Source of the DNA: Streptomyces olivaceus
GTDB lineage: Bacteria > Actinomycetota > Actinomycetes > Streptomycetales > Streptomycetaceae
Assembly (NCBI RefSeq): GCF_000721235.1
Contig: NZ_JOFH01000045.1
Coordinates: 1-40,266, forward strand
DNA length: 40,266 bases
Direction: 5' to 3'
The notes under the pieces are model-generated. The model was not told the origin of the DNA, ran no database searches, and saw only the letters and a program-made list of their open reading frames with translations. The position numbers and the translations under genes were made by a program. Each line of letters starts with the position of its first letter. The first letter of the stretch is position 1. Below, piece after piece: positions 26,860-34,123 of this stretch.

Positions 26860-28487
26860 CAGGCCCGTCCCTTCGCGTCCTTGCCCCTGCTCCCGTCACC
26901 CGCGGAGCCCTCGCCGTCACCGCCGTGCGCGCCGTCCCCGGCGTCGTCGTCCACCGGGGGCGACGGGTCCTGCGGCAGCCGCAGCACGAACACCGCACCG
27001 CCCTCGGGGGAGTTCTCGGCGGTGATCCCACCGCCGTGGATGTGCGCGTTCTCCATGGCGATGGACAGGCCGAGCCCGCTGCCCTCGGAGCGCGGCCGGG
27101 AGGCGCTCGCCTTGTAGAAGCGGTCGAAGACGTGCGGCAGGACGTCCTCGGGGATGCCGGGCCCGTGGTCCCGCACCCGGATGACGATCTCGTCGTCCGC
27201 CCGCGTCACCGACACCCGGACCGGCGATCCGCCGTGCTTGAGCGCGTTGCCGATCAGGTTGGCCAGGATGACGTCCAGGCGGCGCGGGTCGAGCCGGGCG
27301 TGGATGCCGCGCGCGGCGTCCAGGTCGACGGCGTCCAGCCACGCGCGGGCGTCGATGCAGGCGGTGATCTGGTCGGCGACGTCGACGTCGTCCAGGACGA
27401 GCCGGGCGGTGCCCGCGTCGAAGCGGGTGACCTCCATCAGGTTCTCCACGAGGTTGTTCAGCCGCCGCGTCTCGCTCACCACCAGCCGCACGGCGGGCTC
27501 CACCATCGGGTCGAAGCTCCCGCCCTCGCCCTCGCCCTCGTACTCCAGCTCCTCCTCCAGCACCTCCGTCACCGCGGTGAGCGCCGTCAGCGGTGTCCGC
27601 AGCTCGTGGCTCATGTCCGCGACGAAGCGCCGGGAGGCCTGCTCGCGGCCGGCCATGTCCGCGACCCGCTTCTCCAGGTTCTCGGCGGCGCTGTTGAACG
27701 TCCGCGACAGGTCGGCCAGTTCGTCGGTGCCGGACACGCGCAGCCGGGTGTCCAGCTTCCCCTCGCCCAGGCGTCGCGCGGCGACCCCGAGCCGGTGCAC
27801 GGGCTTGAGCACGGTCGTCGCCAGGGCCTGCGCGAGCAGCGCGGAGCCGAGCAGGGCGAGCGCGGTGGCGATGCCGAGCGACCAGGCGAGCGAGTTCAGG
27901 TCCTTGGCCTCCGGTTCCAGCGACTTGAGCATGTAGCCGGTCGGCCCGCCGCCGATCACCCTCGTGCCGGCCACCAGGTACGGGGTGCCGTCGTCGGACG
28001 TCCGCTGCCAGTACAGGTGGTAGGCGTGCTTGTTGGCCGAGGTGACCTTCTGCTCCTTGTTCACCGCCGTACGCAGCGACTCGGGCACGTCGGACAGCGC
28101 GAAGCCGCCGAGCCCGCCCGAACTGCCGTACACCGTCTCGCCGGCGGCGTTCTCCGCGGCCAGCAGCACGCCGAACCGCTGGCTGCTGTTGGCCATCTGG
28201 CCCGCGGTGTGCTGCAACTCGTCCTGCGTGGGATGCTCGGGCAGCGCGCCCGCCCGGTTCTGCATCTCCTGCTCGAAGTCGCGCAGCACGGCGTCCTGGG
28301 TGCGGGTGAGCACCGCCTCCCTGTTGAGCCAGTACGCGATGCCGGAGGCGGACACGGCGGCGGTGAGCGCGACCAGTCCGAAGACGAGGACCAGTCTCAG
28401 GCGCAGGCTGGTGAAGCGCAGCCAGGACCAGACTCCCTTGCGAGCCGCGGCCCAACCGCGTGTTTCCCCCTGGTGTTCCCGTGTCAC
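26859..28487 (-). CDS. afsQ2: AfsQ2 sensor histidine kinase
   Basis: This is the membrane sensor kinase of the AfsQ1/AfsQ2 system, known in Streptomyces coelicolor to control antibiotic production and nitrogen-related genes, notably with glutamate as nitrogen source. The 542-residue protein has a first membrane helix at about 29-53, an extracytoplasmic sensor (about 55-198), a second helix (about 200-228), HAMP, and a dimerisation box with His294 in DMSHELRTPLTAL. The ATP-binding domain has N-box NLIGNALKHGG (410-420), DHGPGIP and GSGLGLSIA. The Glu/Gly-rich loop after the H-box and the acidic Gly/Asp tail after about 510 are low-complexity. GTG 28487 overlaps the afsQ1 stop by four bases. 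Confidence 0.95.
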   Translation of the reverse strand: MTREHQGETRGWAAARKGVWSWLRFTSLRLRLVLVFGLVALTAAVSASGIAYWLNREAVLTRTQDAVLRDFEQEMQNRAGALPEHPTQDELQHTAGQMANSSQRFGVLLAAENAAGETVYGSSGGLGGFALSDVPESLRTAVNKEQKVTSANKHAYHLYWQRTSDDGTPYLVAGTRVIGGGPTGYMLKSLEPEAKDLNSLAWSLGIATALALLGSALLAQALATTVLKPVHRLGVAARRLGEGKLDTRLRVSGTDELADLSRTFNSAAENLEKRVADMAGREQASRRFVADMSHELRTPLTALTAVTEVLEEELEYEGEGEGGSFDPMVEPAVRLVVSETRRLNNLVENLMEVTRFDAGTARLVLDDVDVADQITACIDARAWLDAVDLDAARGIHARLDPRRLDVILANLIGNALKHGGSPVRVSVTRADDEIVIRVRDHGPGIPEDVLPHVFDRFYKASASRPRSEGSGLGLSIAMENAHIHGGGITAENSPEGGAVFVLRLPQDPSPPVDDDAGDGAHGGDGEGSAGDGSRGKDAKGRA

Positions 28488-29161
28488 TGAGGCGGATCCA
28501 GCCGGTAGCCGACACCTCGCACGGTACGGATCAGGGTCGGGGACGACGGCACGTCCTCGACCTTGGCGCGCAGCCGCTGCACGCACGCGTCCACCAGCCG
28601 GGAGTCACCGAGGTAGTCGTGCTCCCACACCAGCCGCAGCAACTGCTGCCGGGACAGCGCCTGTCCCGGCCGCCGGCTCAGCTCGAGGAGCAGCCGCAGC
28701 TCGGTCGGCGTCAGCTGGAGGTCCTCGCCGTTCTTCGTCACGGTCATCGCCGAGCGGTCGATGACCAGGCTGCCGAAGCTCGCCGAGTCCGTGGACTCCC
28801 GCTCGCCGCGCCGCAGCACGGCCCGGATCCGGGCGTCGAGGACCCGGCCCTGGACGGGTTTGACCACGTAGTCGTCGGCGCCCGACTCGAGACCGACGAC
28901 CACGTCGATGTCGTCGTTGCGCGCGGTCAGCAGGATGATCGGCAGCTGGTCGGTGCGCCGGATGCGACGGCACACCTCGAAACCGTCGATGCCGGGCAGC
29001 ATCACGTCCAGCACGATCAGGTCCGGCCGCTGCTCGCGCAGCAGCTTCAGACCGTCCTCGCCGCTGGCAGCCGTGGCCACCCGGTGGCCCTGGCGGGTCA
29101 GGGAGAGCTCCAGGGCCGTGCGGATGGCGTCGTCGTCCTCGATCAGCAACAGGGAAGGCAC
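28484..29161 (-). CDS. afsQ1: AfsQ1 response regulator
   Basis: This OmpR/PhoB-type response regulator is the partner of AfsQ2. From GTG 29161 it is 225 residues. The receiver domain has acidic pocket EDDD (8-11), phospho-acceptor Asp52 in LIVLDVMLPG, Thr79 in LLTAR and Lys101 in VVKP. The C-terminal winged helix has LTPTELRLLLELSRRPG, DSRLVDACVQRLRAKVE and IRTVRGVGYRL. In-frame ATG 29179 (MGQNER...) is an alternative but lacks a ribosome-binding site. In S. coelicolor AfsQ1 binds GTnAC-N6-GTnAC sites; one exact match lies upstream at 29274-29289, between this gene and sigQ, implying control of sigQ and perhaps itself. Confidence 0.96.
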   Translation of the reverse strand: MPSLLLIEDDDAIRTALELSLTRQGHRVATAASGEDGLKLLREQRPDLIVLDVMLPGIDGFEVCRRIRRTDQLPIILLTARNDDIDVVVGLESGADDYVVKPVQGRVLDARIRAVLRRGERESTDSASFGSLVIDRSAMTVTKNGEDLQLTPTELRLLLELSRRPGQALSRQQLLRLVWEHDYLGDSRLVDACVQRLRAKVEDVPSSPTLIRTVRGVGYRLDPPQ

Positions 29162-29260
29162 GCGCTCATTCTGGCCCATGGAGGGCGTGGTGTTCGACCT
29201 GTGGGTGCACAAGGCCGCCGAGTGTGCCGCCGGACCCTGTGAAGGAACCGTGGCGCGCGC

Positions 29261-29289
29261 GTGACGGTGCCCTGTGACAGCTCTGTGAC
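29261..29289. promoter_or_regulatory. AfsQ1 box with three GTGAC direct repeats
   Basis: GTGAC occurs at 29261-29265, 29274-29278 and 29285-29289. The last two are separated by exactly six bases, giving the published AfsQ1 consensus GTnAC-N6-GTnAC; the first is spaced by eight. The site lies 100 bases upstream of AfsQ1's start and 174 bases before sigQ, the expected place for AfsQ1 control of sigQ. Confidence 0.85.
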
Positions 29290-29370
29290 AGTCGGCGGAC
29301 ACGGCCATGAAGTCGCCCGGGCAAGCTTTTCGTCACAAGCAACACAGCACGTCGCACAGCGCAGCACGCC

Positions 29371-29415
29371 GCGGCAGAGCAAGGCGCGGCGGAGCACGTC
29401 GCGGCGGAGTACGTC
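29371..29415. repeat. 15-bp imperfect tandem repeats upstream of sigQ
   Basis: GCGGCGGAGCACGTC (29386-29400) and GCGGCGGAGTACGTC (29401-29415) differ at one base. A looser unit GCGGCAGAGCAAG precedes them. They lie in the sigQ leader, where they could affect mRNA structure or arise by slippage. Confidence 0.75.
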
Positions 29416-29463
29416 GCAAGGCAGAAGACCGAACACCGGAAGTCCACGAACGGGGGGCGCGAG

Positions 29464-30234
29464 ATGAACACGCTGAAGGGCACCAGCACCAGCGCAGTGG
29501 TCACGCGTCTGCACGACGTGCACGCACACCGGGGTTCCGAGAAGTCCGGTGCCGTGAGCGGGCGGGGGTGCGCTCGCGGCACCGGGCGTCAGCACACCGG
29601 GTACATGACGGTGGTCGACGCACGCACGGGGGAAACGGGACGCACGGGGGACCGGAGGGAGACGCGCGGGGCGACCGCGTACGGGGAGGCCGAGGGGGAG
29701 CGCCGCCCGTCGTCGGAGGCGGAGTTCACCGCCTACGTCCAGGAGCGCCGCGCCTCCCTGTACGCGACCGCCTACCACCTGACCGGCGACCGCTTCGAGG
29801 CCGAGGACCTGCTGCAGAGCGCGCTGTTCTCGACCTACCGGGCGTGGGACCGGATCAGCGACAAGGCCGCGCTCGGCGGATACCTCCGCCGCACCATGAC
29901 CAACCTGCACATCAGCGCCTGGCGGCGCCGCAAGCTCAACGAGTACCCGACCGAGGAACTGCCGGAGACGCCCGGCGACATGGACGCGATGCGCGGCACC
30001 GAGCTGCGTGCGGTCCTGTGGCAGGCGCTCGCCCGGCTGCCCGAACTCCAGCGCACCATGCTGGTCCTGCGCTACTACGAGGGCCGCACGGACCCGGAGA
30101 TCGCGGACATCCTCGACATCAGTGTCGGCACGGTGAAGTCCAGCATCTGGCGGTCGCTCCGCCGGCTGCGCGACGACGAGGTCCTCAGCTTCGGCCGTGA
30201 CCGGGAGGACGCCTTCGGCGAACTGGTCGCCTGA
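29464..30234 (+). CDS. sigQ: SigQ ECF sigma factor
   Basis: This ECF sigma factor of the Streptomyces SigE-like family is encoded divergently from afsQ1. In S. coelicolor SigQ is an AfsQ1 target that opposes its activation of antibiotic genes. Of 256 residues, the first 80 or so are hydrophilic low-complexity sequence (Thr/Gly/Arg-rich). Region 2 follows (FTAYVQERRASLYATAYHLT, EAEDLLQSALFSTYRAW), then region 4 (LARLPELQRTMLVLRYYEG, EIADILDISVGTVKSSIWRSLRRL). The long lead is unusual for this family; ATG 29605 gives a shorter protein (209 residues) with both regions intact and may be the true start. No anti-sigma gene is adjacent. Confidence 0.93.
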   Translation: MNTLKGTSTSAVVTRLHDVHAHRGSEKSGAVSGRGCARGTGRQHTGYMTVVDARTGETGRTGDRRETRGATAYGEAEGERRPSSEAEFTAYVQERRASLYATAYHLTGDRFEAEDLLQSALFSTYRAWDRISDKAALGGYLRRTMTNLHISAWRRRKLNEYPTEELPETPGDMDAMRGTELRAVLWQALARLPELQRTMLVLRYYEGRTDPEIADILDISVGTVKSSIWRSLRRLRDDEVLSFGRDREDAFGELVA

Positions 30235-30267
30235 GGGCAGGGGGGCGGGGCCCCGTGAAAAAAGTTC

Positions 30268-30302
30268 GAGCCCGGGTGTATCAGGGGGACGGGTCCGGGC
30301 TC
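30268..30302 (+). terminator. Hairpin after sigQ
   Basis: GAGCCCGG (30268-30275) pairs with CCGGGCTC (30295-30302), followed by TTACTC. It begins 33 bases after the sigQ stop. The loop is long at 19 bases, so strength is uncertain. Confidence 0.5.
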
Positions 30303-30307
30303 TTACT

Positions 30308-30377
30308 CACGGGGAAGCACCACGGGGGAAGCACGGGGTGCACCACGGGGGACGGGGATCACGGGGGATCCACGGGG
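30308..30377. repeat. Irregular CACGGGG repeat cluster
   Basis: CACGGGG occurs six times, starting at 30308, 30321, 30332, 30344, 30360 and 30371, usually as CCACGGGGGA. The strand is strongly purine-rich with G-runs of four to five, giving potential for G-quadruplex formation. It lies between the sigQ hairpin and the next terminator, in non-coding sequence. Confidence 0.75.
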
Positions 30378-30387
30378 GAAGTGGAAA

Positions 30388-30434
30388 GGGAGCGGGACTG
30401 GAAGGGCCGGGGGGGTCCGTCCAGTCCCGCTCCC
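30388..30434. terminator. Terminator between convergent sigQ and uridine-kinase genes
   Basis: GGGAGCGGGACTGGA (30388-30402) and TCCAGTCCCGCTCCC (30420-30434) are perfectly complementary over 15 bases with a 17-base loop. It lies 33 bases beyond the minus-strand kinase stop, and also downstream of sigQ. Confidence 0.82.
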
Positions 30435-30466
30435 GCGTGTACGGGCAGTTACCGGGACGGCAGGCG

Positions 30467-31102
30467 TCACACCGTCGTACGGCTGGTGGCGCACCGGCCT
30501 GCCGCCGCGGCGGCCAGGCGGCCCATCGCCTCGCCCCGGTCGCAGGCGTGGGCGCCCAGGGCCGTCTGCCGGGCGATGACCGACCGTTCCTGCCGCATCA
30601 GCCGCCAGCCCCTGCGCAGCAGGAACGGCACGGACTTGCGGCTCTCGCGCAGGTCCCGCAGGAACCGGCGGCGGAACGTCGTCAGCGGCCCCCGGCTCAG
30701 GCACAGCGCGTCGGCCAGGACGCCCAGCTCCCGGCAGCGCTCCACCAGTTCCGCGGCGAAGATGCCCTCCGCGAGGAACAGCGGCGTGCGCCCGATGTCG
30801 ACCGTGTCCTCGCCGGTGCGGGCACTCAGCGAGATGTCGTACACCGGCACGCCGGTACGCCCCGTGCGGCACAGCTCCCCGATGGCGGCGACCGCCGCGT
30901 CCGCGTCCCACGACGCCGGGTGGTCCCAGTCGATGTCGGAGCTCTGGGGCACCGTCGGCAGCGTCGGGTCGGTGCCCTCCTTGTAGAAGTCGTCGAGGCG
31001 CAGCACCGGAAGACCGGAGTGCGCGGCGAGGAGGGACTTGCCGGAGCCGGAAGGGCCGCAGAGCAGCACGACTCGCGTCGGTATGGGCGGATGGGAGCTC
31101 AC
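30467..31102 (-). CDS. Uridine kinase-like P-loop phosphotransferase
   Basis: This 211-residue protein has a Walker A motif GPSGSGKS at 16-23, followed by VLRLDDFYKEG (the DDFY segment of uridine kinases), DWDHPASWD and the Walker-B-like LFLAEGIFAAEL. Uridine kinases phosphorylate uridine and cytidine to UMP and CMP, and this would complement the window's nucleoside breakdown genes with a salvage branch. No CTACGCGCGTAG copy precedes it, so it may not belong to the same regulon. GTG 31102 was chosen; an in-frame GTG ten codons upstream has AGGA too close to it. The C-terminal part is shorter and more basic than in classic Udk, so the exact substrate is uncertain. Confidence 0.8.
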   Translation of the reverse strand: MSSHPPIPTRVVLLCGPSGSGKSLLAAHSGLPVLRLDDFYKEGTDPTLPTVPQSSDIDWDHPASWDADAAVAAIGELCRTGRTGVPVYDISLSARTGEDTVDIGRTPLFLAEGIFAAELVERCRELGVLADALCLSRGPLTTFRRRFLRDLRESRKSVPFLLRRGWRLMRQERSVIARQTALGAHACDRGEAMGRLAAAAAGRCATSRTTV

Positions 31103-31261
31103 GGGACACCAGTCTGAGGCATCGAACGGCACTCCTACGACCCCGCGTGCGTACTTTGCAGCGCGCGTCACATCTCGACCGCGCCGTGCGGTGACCTGAT
31201 CGCGGTGTGCGCTGTTAACAGGGCAGTCCGTAGCAATCCACACCAAGAGGTGGCAGCAGCG

Positions 31262-31672
31262 ATGGCCCGACACGCGTCCCCCCGCACCCCGCACGCACAA
31301 CGCGCCCTGGTCGCCCTCGCGACCGCCGGGGCCGCCCTGGCCGCCGGAGCGGCGACAGCTTCCGCGGCGGACGGCGGCGGCGAGACGATCGCCGGCCTGG
31401 CCCACACCCGCCCCACCTCGCTGGGCAACATCGACCCGCAGGCGGGCCTCGCGGCCGTCACCGGCTCCGTCGGCTACGTCACCGGCCCGGTCGCCGACCT
31501 CAAGCCCAACCCGCTCGCCGGCACGGGAGTCGACCCCCTCGACAACGGCGTCGGCACGAAGGTCGCCGACTTCAAGCCCCTGACGTCCACGGCCCTGACG
31601 GGCCCGGTGGCGCAGGCGCAGTCGCTGGGCGCGGTGCCGGTGGTGGGGCAGGTGACGGAGCTGCTGCGCTGA
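31262..31672 (+). CDS. Small secreted protein, unknown function
   Basis: This 136-residue protein has an Arg-containing N-region (MARHASPRTPHAQR), a hydrophobic Ala-rich core and a probable signal-peptidase site after ATASA. The mature part is Gly/Thr/Pro-rich without Cys and ends VPVVGQVTELLR. No known domain is recognised. Its composition and size resemble the secreted protein at 23487. AGAGG lies 11 bases before the ATG. It is divergent from the uridine-kinase-like gene. Confidence 0.78.
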   Translation: MARHASPRTPHAQRALVALATAGAALAAGAATASAADGGGETIAGLAHTRPTSLGNIDPQAGLAAVTGSVGYVTGPVADLKPNPLAGTGVDPLDNGVGTKVADFKPLTSTALTGPVAQAQSLGAVPVVGQVTELLR

Positions 31673-31689
31673 CGCGGTCCGCGCACGCC

Positions 31690-31724
31690 GGGCCGCGACT
31701 TCCCCGAGGGGGAGGTCGCGGCCC
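31690..31724 (+). terminator. Hairpin terminator after secreted-protein gene
   Basis: GGGCCGCGACTTCCCC (31690-31705) pairs with GGGGAGGTCGCGGCCC (31709-31724), a 16-bp stem with one U-G wobble and a 3-base loop, followed by TTTGG. Confidence 0.85.
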
Positions 31725-31750
31725 TTTGGTCTGCCGGTATGCCTGTACGC

Positions 31751-31795
31751 CGGTGGGGCCGGTGGGGCCGGTGGGGCCGGTGGGGCCGGTGGGGC
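31751..31795. repeat. 9-bp tandem repeat (CGGTGGGGC)x5
   Basis: There are five perfect head-to-tail copies and a partial sixth. The repeat lies in the 264-base gap before the Ser/Thr kinase gene, 140 bases from its start. The unit is divisible by three and reads as Gly-Pro-Val in one frame, but no credible gene includes it. Copy number is likely to vary between strains. Confidence 0.9.
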
Positions 31796-31936
31796 CGGTC
31801 GGGTGGGTCGGGCCGGCTTTCCGGGGGCCGGGCTGTCCGGGCCGGGCGGGTGACGGCCTTCTCGGATCCGCGTACGGGCACGGGGGCCGTCTACTCTGTG
31901 GTGATCCAGGTTCGTGCCAGGGGTGCAGGGGGGCGT

Positions 31937-34009
31937 ATGCACAACGAAGACGGATTCGACAGAGGGGACGGCGGCTCCGGCCGGCGTCCCGAGGACCGTT
32001 GGACGGGCGGCCGGACCCCGGTGCCCGAGCCGGGCGCGACGCAGGAGTGGACGGAACCCCCCTCGCACGACGGTCCGTCCGTTCCGCACGCCGTGATCGA
32101 GGACCGCTACGAGCTGCTGGAGCCGGTCGGCAGCGGTGGGATGGGCGAGGTCTGGAAGGCGTACGACCGGCGCCTGCGCCGCTTCGTCGCGGTGAAGGGG
32201 CTCCTCGACCGCAGCGTCACGACCCCGGACACGCAGAAGGCGGCGGTGCAGCGGGCCCGCCGCGAGGCGGAGGCCCTCGCCAAGATCGAGCACCAGAACG
32301 TGGTGACGGTCCACGACCAGATCGAGACCGCCGACCAGGTCTGGATCGTGATGAAACTCCTTGAGGCGCCCTCGCTGGCCGACCTGCTGAGCCGCGACCG
32401 GGTCCTCGGCGTGCCCAGGGCCGCGGACATCGGCCTCCAGATGGCCCACGGCCTGCGGGCGGTCCACGAGGCATCGGTCCTGCACCGCGACGTGAAGCCG
32501 GGCAACGTACTGGTGCGGGACGGCGGCCAGGTGGTCCTGGTGGACTTCGGCATCGCCACCTTCGAGGGCGCGGACCGGGTGACCCGGCACGGCGGCGTCA
32601 TCGGCACTCCCCCCTACCTGGCACCCGAACTCTTCGCCCCCGACTCCCCCGGCCCCACGCCCGCCTCCGACCTGTGGGCGCTGGGAGTCACCCTGTACGA
32701 GATGGTCGAGGGGCGGCTGCCCTTCGGCGGCGGGGAGGCCTGGGAGGTGCAGGCGAACATCCGGCAGTCGCCCGAACCCGTCCTCCGCTACGCCGGCCCC
32801 CTCAGCCCCGTCATCCAGGGGCTGCTGGTCACGGACCCGGACAGCCGCCTGGACGCGGCCTCGGTGGAGGTGATGCTCCAGGAGGTCCTCGCGGAGCCGG
32901 GTGCGCCGACCCCCGCCCGGACCGCGACCCCGGCGCACTCACCCACGGCCCGTTCCACGCCGTCCGCCGCCTCGCGACCCGCGTCGGCGGCGTCCGGGCC
33001 GGCACCCGCGACCCCCTCCTCCGAAGCCGCCCCTCCCGAGTCGCCGCCGACGGCGTCGCGTGGAGGCCGCGGCCGGTTCCGGGGCTGGAAGGCCGCGGCG
33101 GCCGCCGTGGTGTGCGCCGCTCTGCTGGCCTCGGGAGGCTGGCTCCTCGCGTCGCAGGGCGACTCGGGGGGTGGGCAGGCCGACGCGGCGGGGGAGCGGG
33201 GCGCCGCCGGAGGTGACGCGCAGAAGGCGTGGGAGCAGTGGAGGAGCGCGACGAAGAGGCTGACGATCGGCGCCAAGGAGGACCAGCCCGGACTGAGCTT
33301 CCACAACAAGGACACCGACGTGTGGAGCGGGTTCGACATCGACATCGCCTACGCCCTCGCCGAGAAACTGGGCTACGGCAAGGACGACGTCGACTTCTAC
33401 GCGGTGACCACGGGCAACCGGGCGAGCAGGCTGAAGAACGGGGACGTGGACCTGGTCGTCGCCTCGTACAGCATGACGACCGAACGGGAGAAGCAGGACG
33501 ACATCAGGTTCGTGGGCCCCTACTACAAGGCGGGCAGCAGCCTCCTCGTGCGTAAGAACTCCGCGAGATACGACCTCGACGAAGCCGTCGACGTGAAGCG
33601 GAACCACGTCGAGGTCTGTACGGCGCGGGACTCCACGTACGCGGACAAGCTGAAGGAGGAGGGCTACGCCACGGGGAAGTGGCAGCCCGACTCCTACCGG
33701 GAGTGCGTGGACCGGCTGCTGGACCGGAAGTCGAGCGTGTACGCGGTCGCCTCGGACGACGTGCTCCTCGCCGGATATGCCAAGGACGATCCGGCGCACC
33801 TGAAACTGCTGCCCAGCGGGGCGGGTACGGAGCCCTACGGCGTGGCGATGCGGAAGGACGACCCCCTCCTGCGGAGCAAGGTGTGCGCGGGGCTCCGGGA
33901 GATCCTGGCCGGAGAGGAGTGGCCGGAGATGTACATGAAGGACCTGGCCCCGCTGACGGGGCGGAAGACGGCACCGAGCAGGCCGGAGTTGAGGCCCTGC
34001 TCGGGCTGA
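31937..34009 (+). CDS. Transmembrane Ser/Thr protein kinase with extracellular amino-acid-binding-protein domain
   Basis: This 690-residue receptor kinase has a complete cytosolic kinase domain (about 55-320): GSGGMG at 65-70, ATP-binding Lys87 in VAVKGLL, HRDVKPGN with catalytic Asp185, DFG at 203-205 and YLAPEL at 228-232. A Pro/Ala/Ser-rich linker (320-378) leads to one membrane helix (about 385-405). The outer part (about 435-670) resembles the bacterial family 3 solute-binding domain of glutamate/glutamine transporters: LTIGAKEDQPGLSF, WSGFDIDIAYALAEKLGY, RASRLKNGDVDLVVASYSMTTEREK, FVGPYYKAGSSLLV and PYGVAMRKDD. It therefore probably senses an extracellular amino acid or similar ligand. 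PASTA repeats, usual in such kinases, are absent. ATG 31937 is the likeliest start. It lies near the glutamate-responsive AfsQ locus. Confidence 0.92.
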   Translation: MHNEDGFDRGDGGSGRRPEDRWTGGRTPVPEPGATQEWTEPPSHDGPSVPHAVIEDRYELLEPVGSGGMGEVWKAYDRRLRRFVAVKGLLDRSVTTPDTQKAAVQRARREAEALAKIEHQNVVTVHDQIETADQVWIVMKLLEAPSLADLLSRDRVLGVPRAADIGLQMAHGLRAVHEASVLHRDVKPGNVLVRDGGQVVLVDFGIATFEGADRVTRHGGVIGTPPYLAPELFAPDSPGPTPASDLWALGVTLYEMVEGRLPFGGGEAWEVQANIRQSPEPVLRYAGPLSPVIQGLLVTDPDSRLDAASVEVMLQEVLAEPGAPTPARTATPAHSPTARSTPSAASRPASAASGPAPATPSSEAAPPESPPTASRGGRGRFRGWKAAAAAVVCAALLASGGWLLASQGDSGGGQADAAGERGAAGGDAQKAWEQWRSATKRLTIGAKEDQPGLSFHNKDTDVWSGFDIDIAYALAEKLGYGKDDVDFYAVTTGNRASRLKNGDVDLVVASYSMTTEREKQDDIRFVGPYYKAGSSLLVRKNSARYDLDEAVDVKRNHVEVCTARDSTYADKLKEEGYATGKWQPDSYRECVDRLLDRKSSVYAVASDDVLLAGYAKDDPAHLKLLPSGAGTEPYGVAMRKDDPLLRSKVCAGLREILAGEEWPEMYMKDLAPLTGRKTAPSRPELRPCSG

Positions 34010-34018
34010 GCGCGGAGC

Positions 34019-34056
34019 GGGCCGCGGCGCCCCGGGTCGGGGAGGAGCCGCGGCCC
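34019..34056. terminator. Hairpin between convergent kinase and aldehyde dehydrogenase genes
   Basis: GGGCCGCGGC (34019-34028) and GCCGCGGCCC (34047-34056) form a perfect 10-bp stem, with CCCC/GGGG pairing inside the loop. It lies nine bases after the kinase stop. Confidence 0.72.
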
Positions 34057-34123
34057 TGTCGGCCGGAGGCCGGGGTCCGGGCGCCGGACCGTGGGGTGGG
34101 GTGGGGCGGTCAGTACTGGGCGG

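Larger units (their letters stand above)
29162..29463. other. afsQ1-sigQ divergent control region
   Basis: This 302-base gap contains the AfsQ1 box with three GTGAC elements (29261-29289) and, nearer sigQ, a GC-rich stretch of imperfect 15-base repeats (29371-29415). No additional gene is supported. GGGGGG lies about six bases before the sigQ ATG. Confidence 0.75.

Noticed and set aside
26565..28490. 641-codon plus-strand frame opposite afsQ2
   Set aside because: Antisense of a clearly conserved histidine kinase gene; Arg/Gly/Val/His/Gln-rich composition.
31739..31936. N-terminal extension of the receptor kinase through the 9-bp repeats
   Set aside because: It would begin with an Arg-Trp-Gly repeat string and has no ribosome-binding site; ATG 31937 gives a normal lead to the kinase domain.
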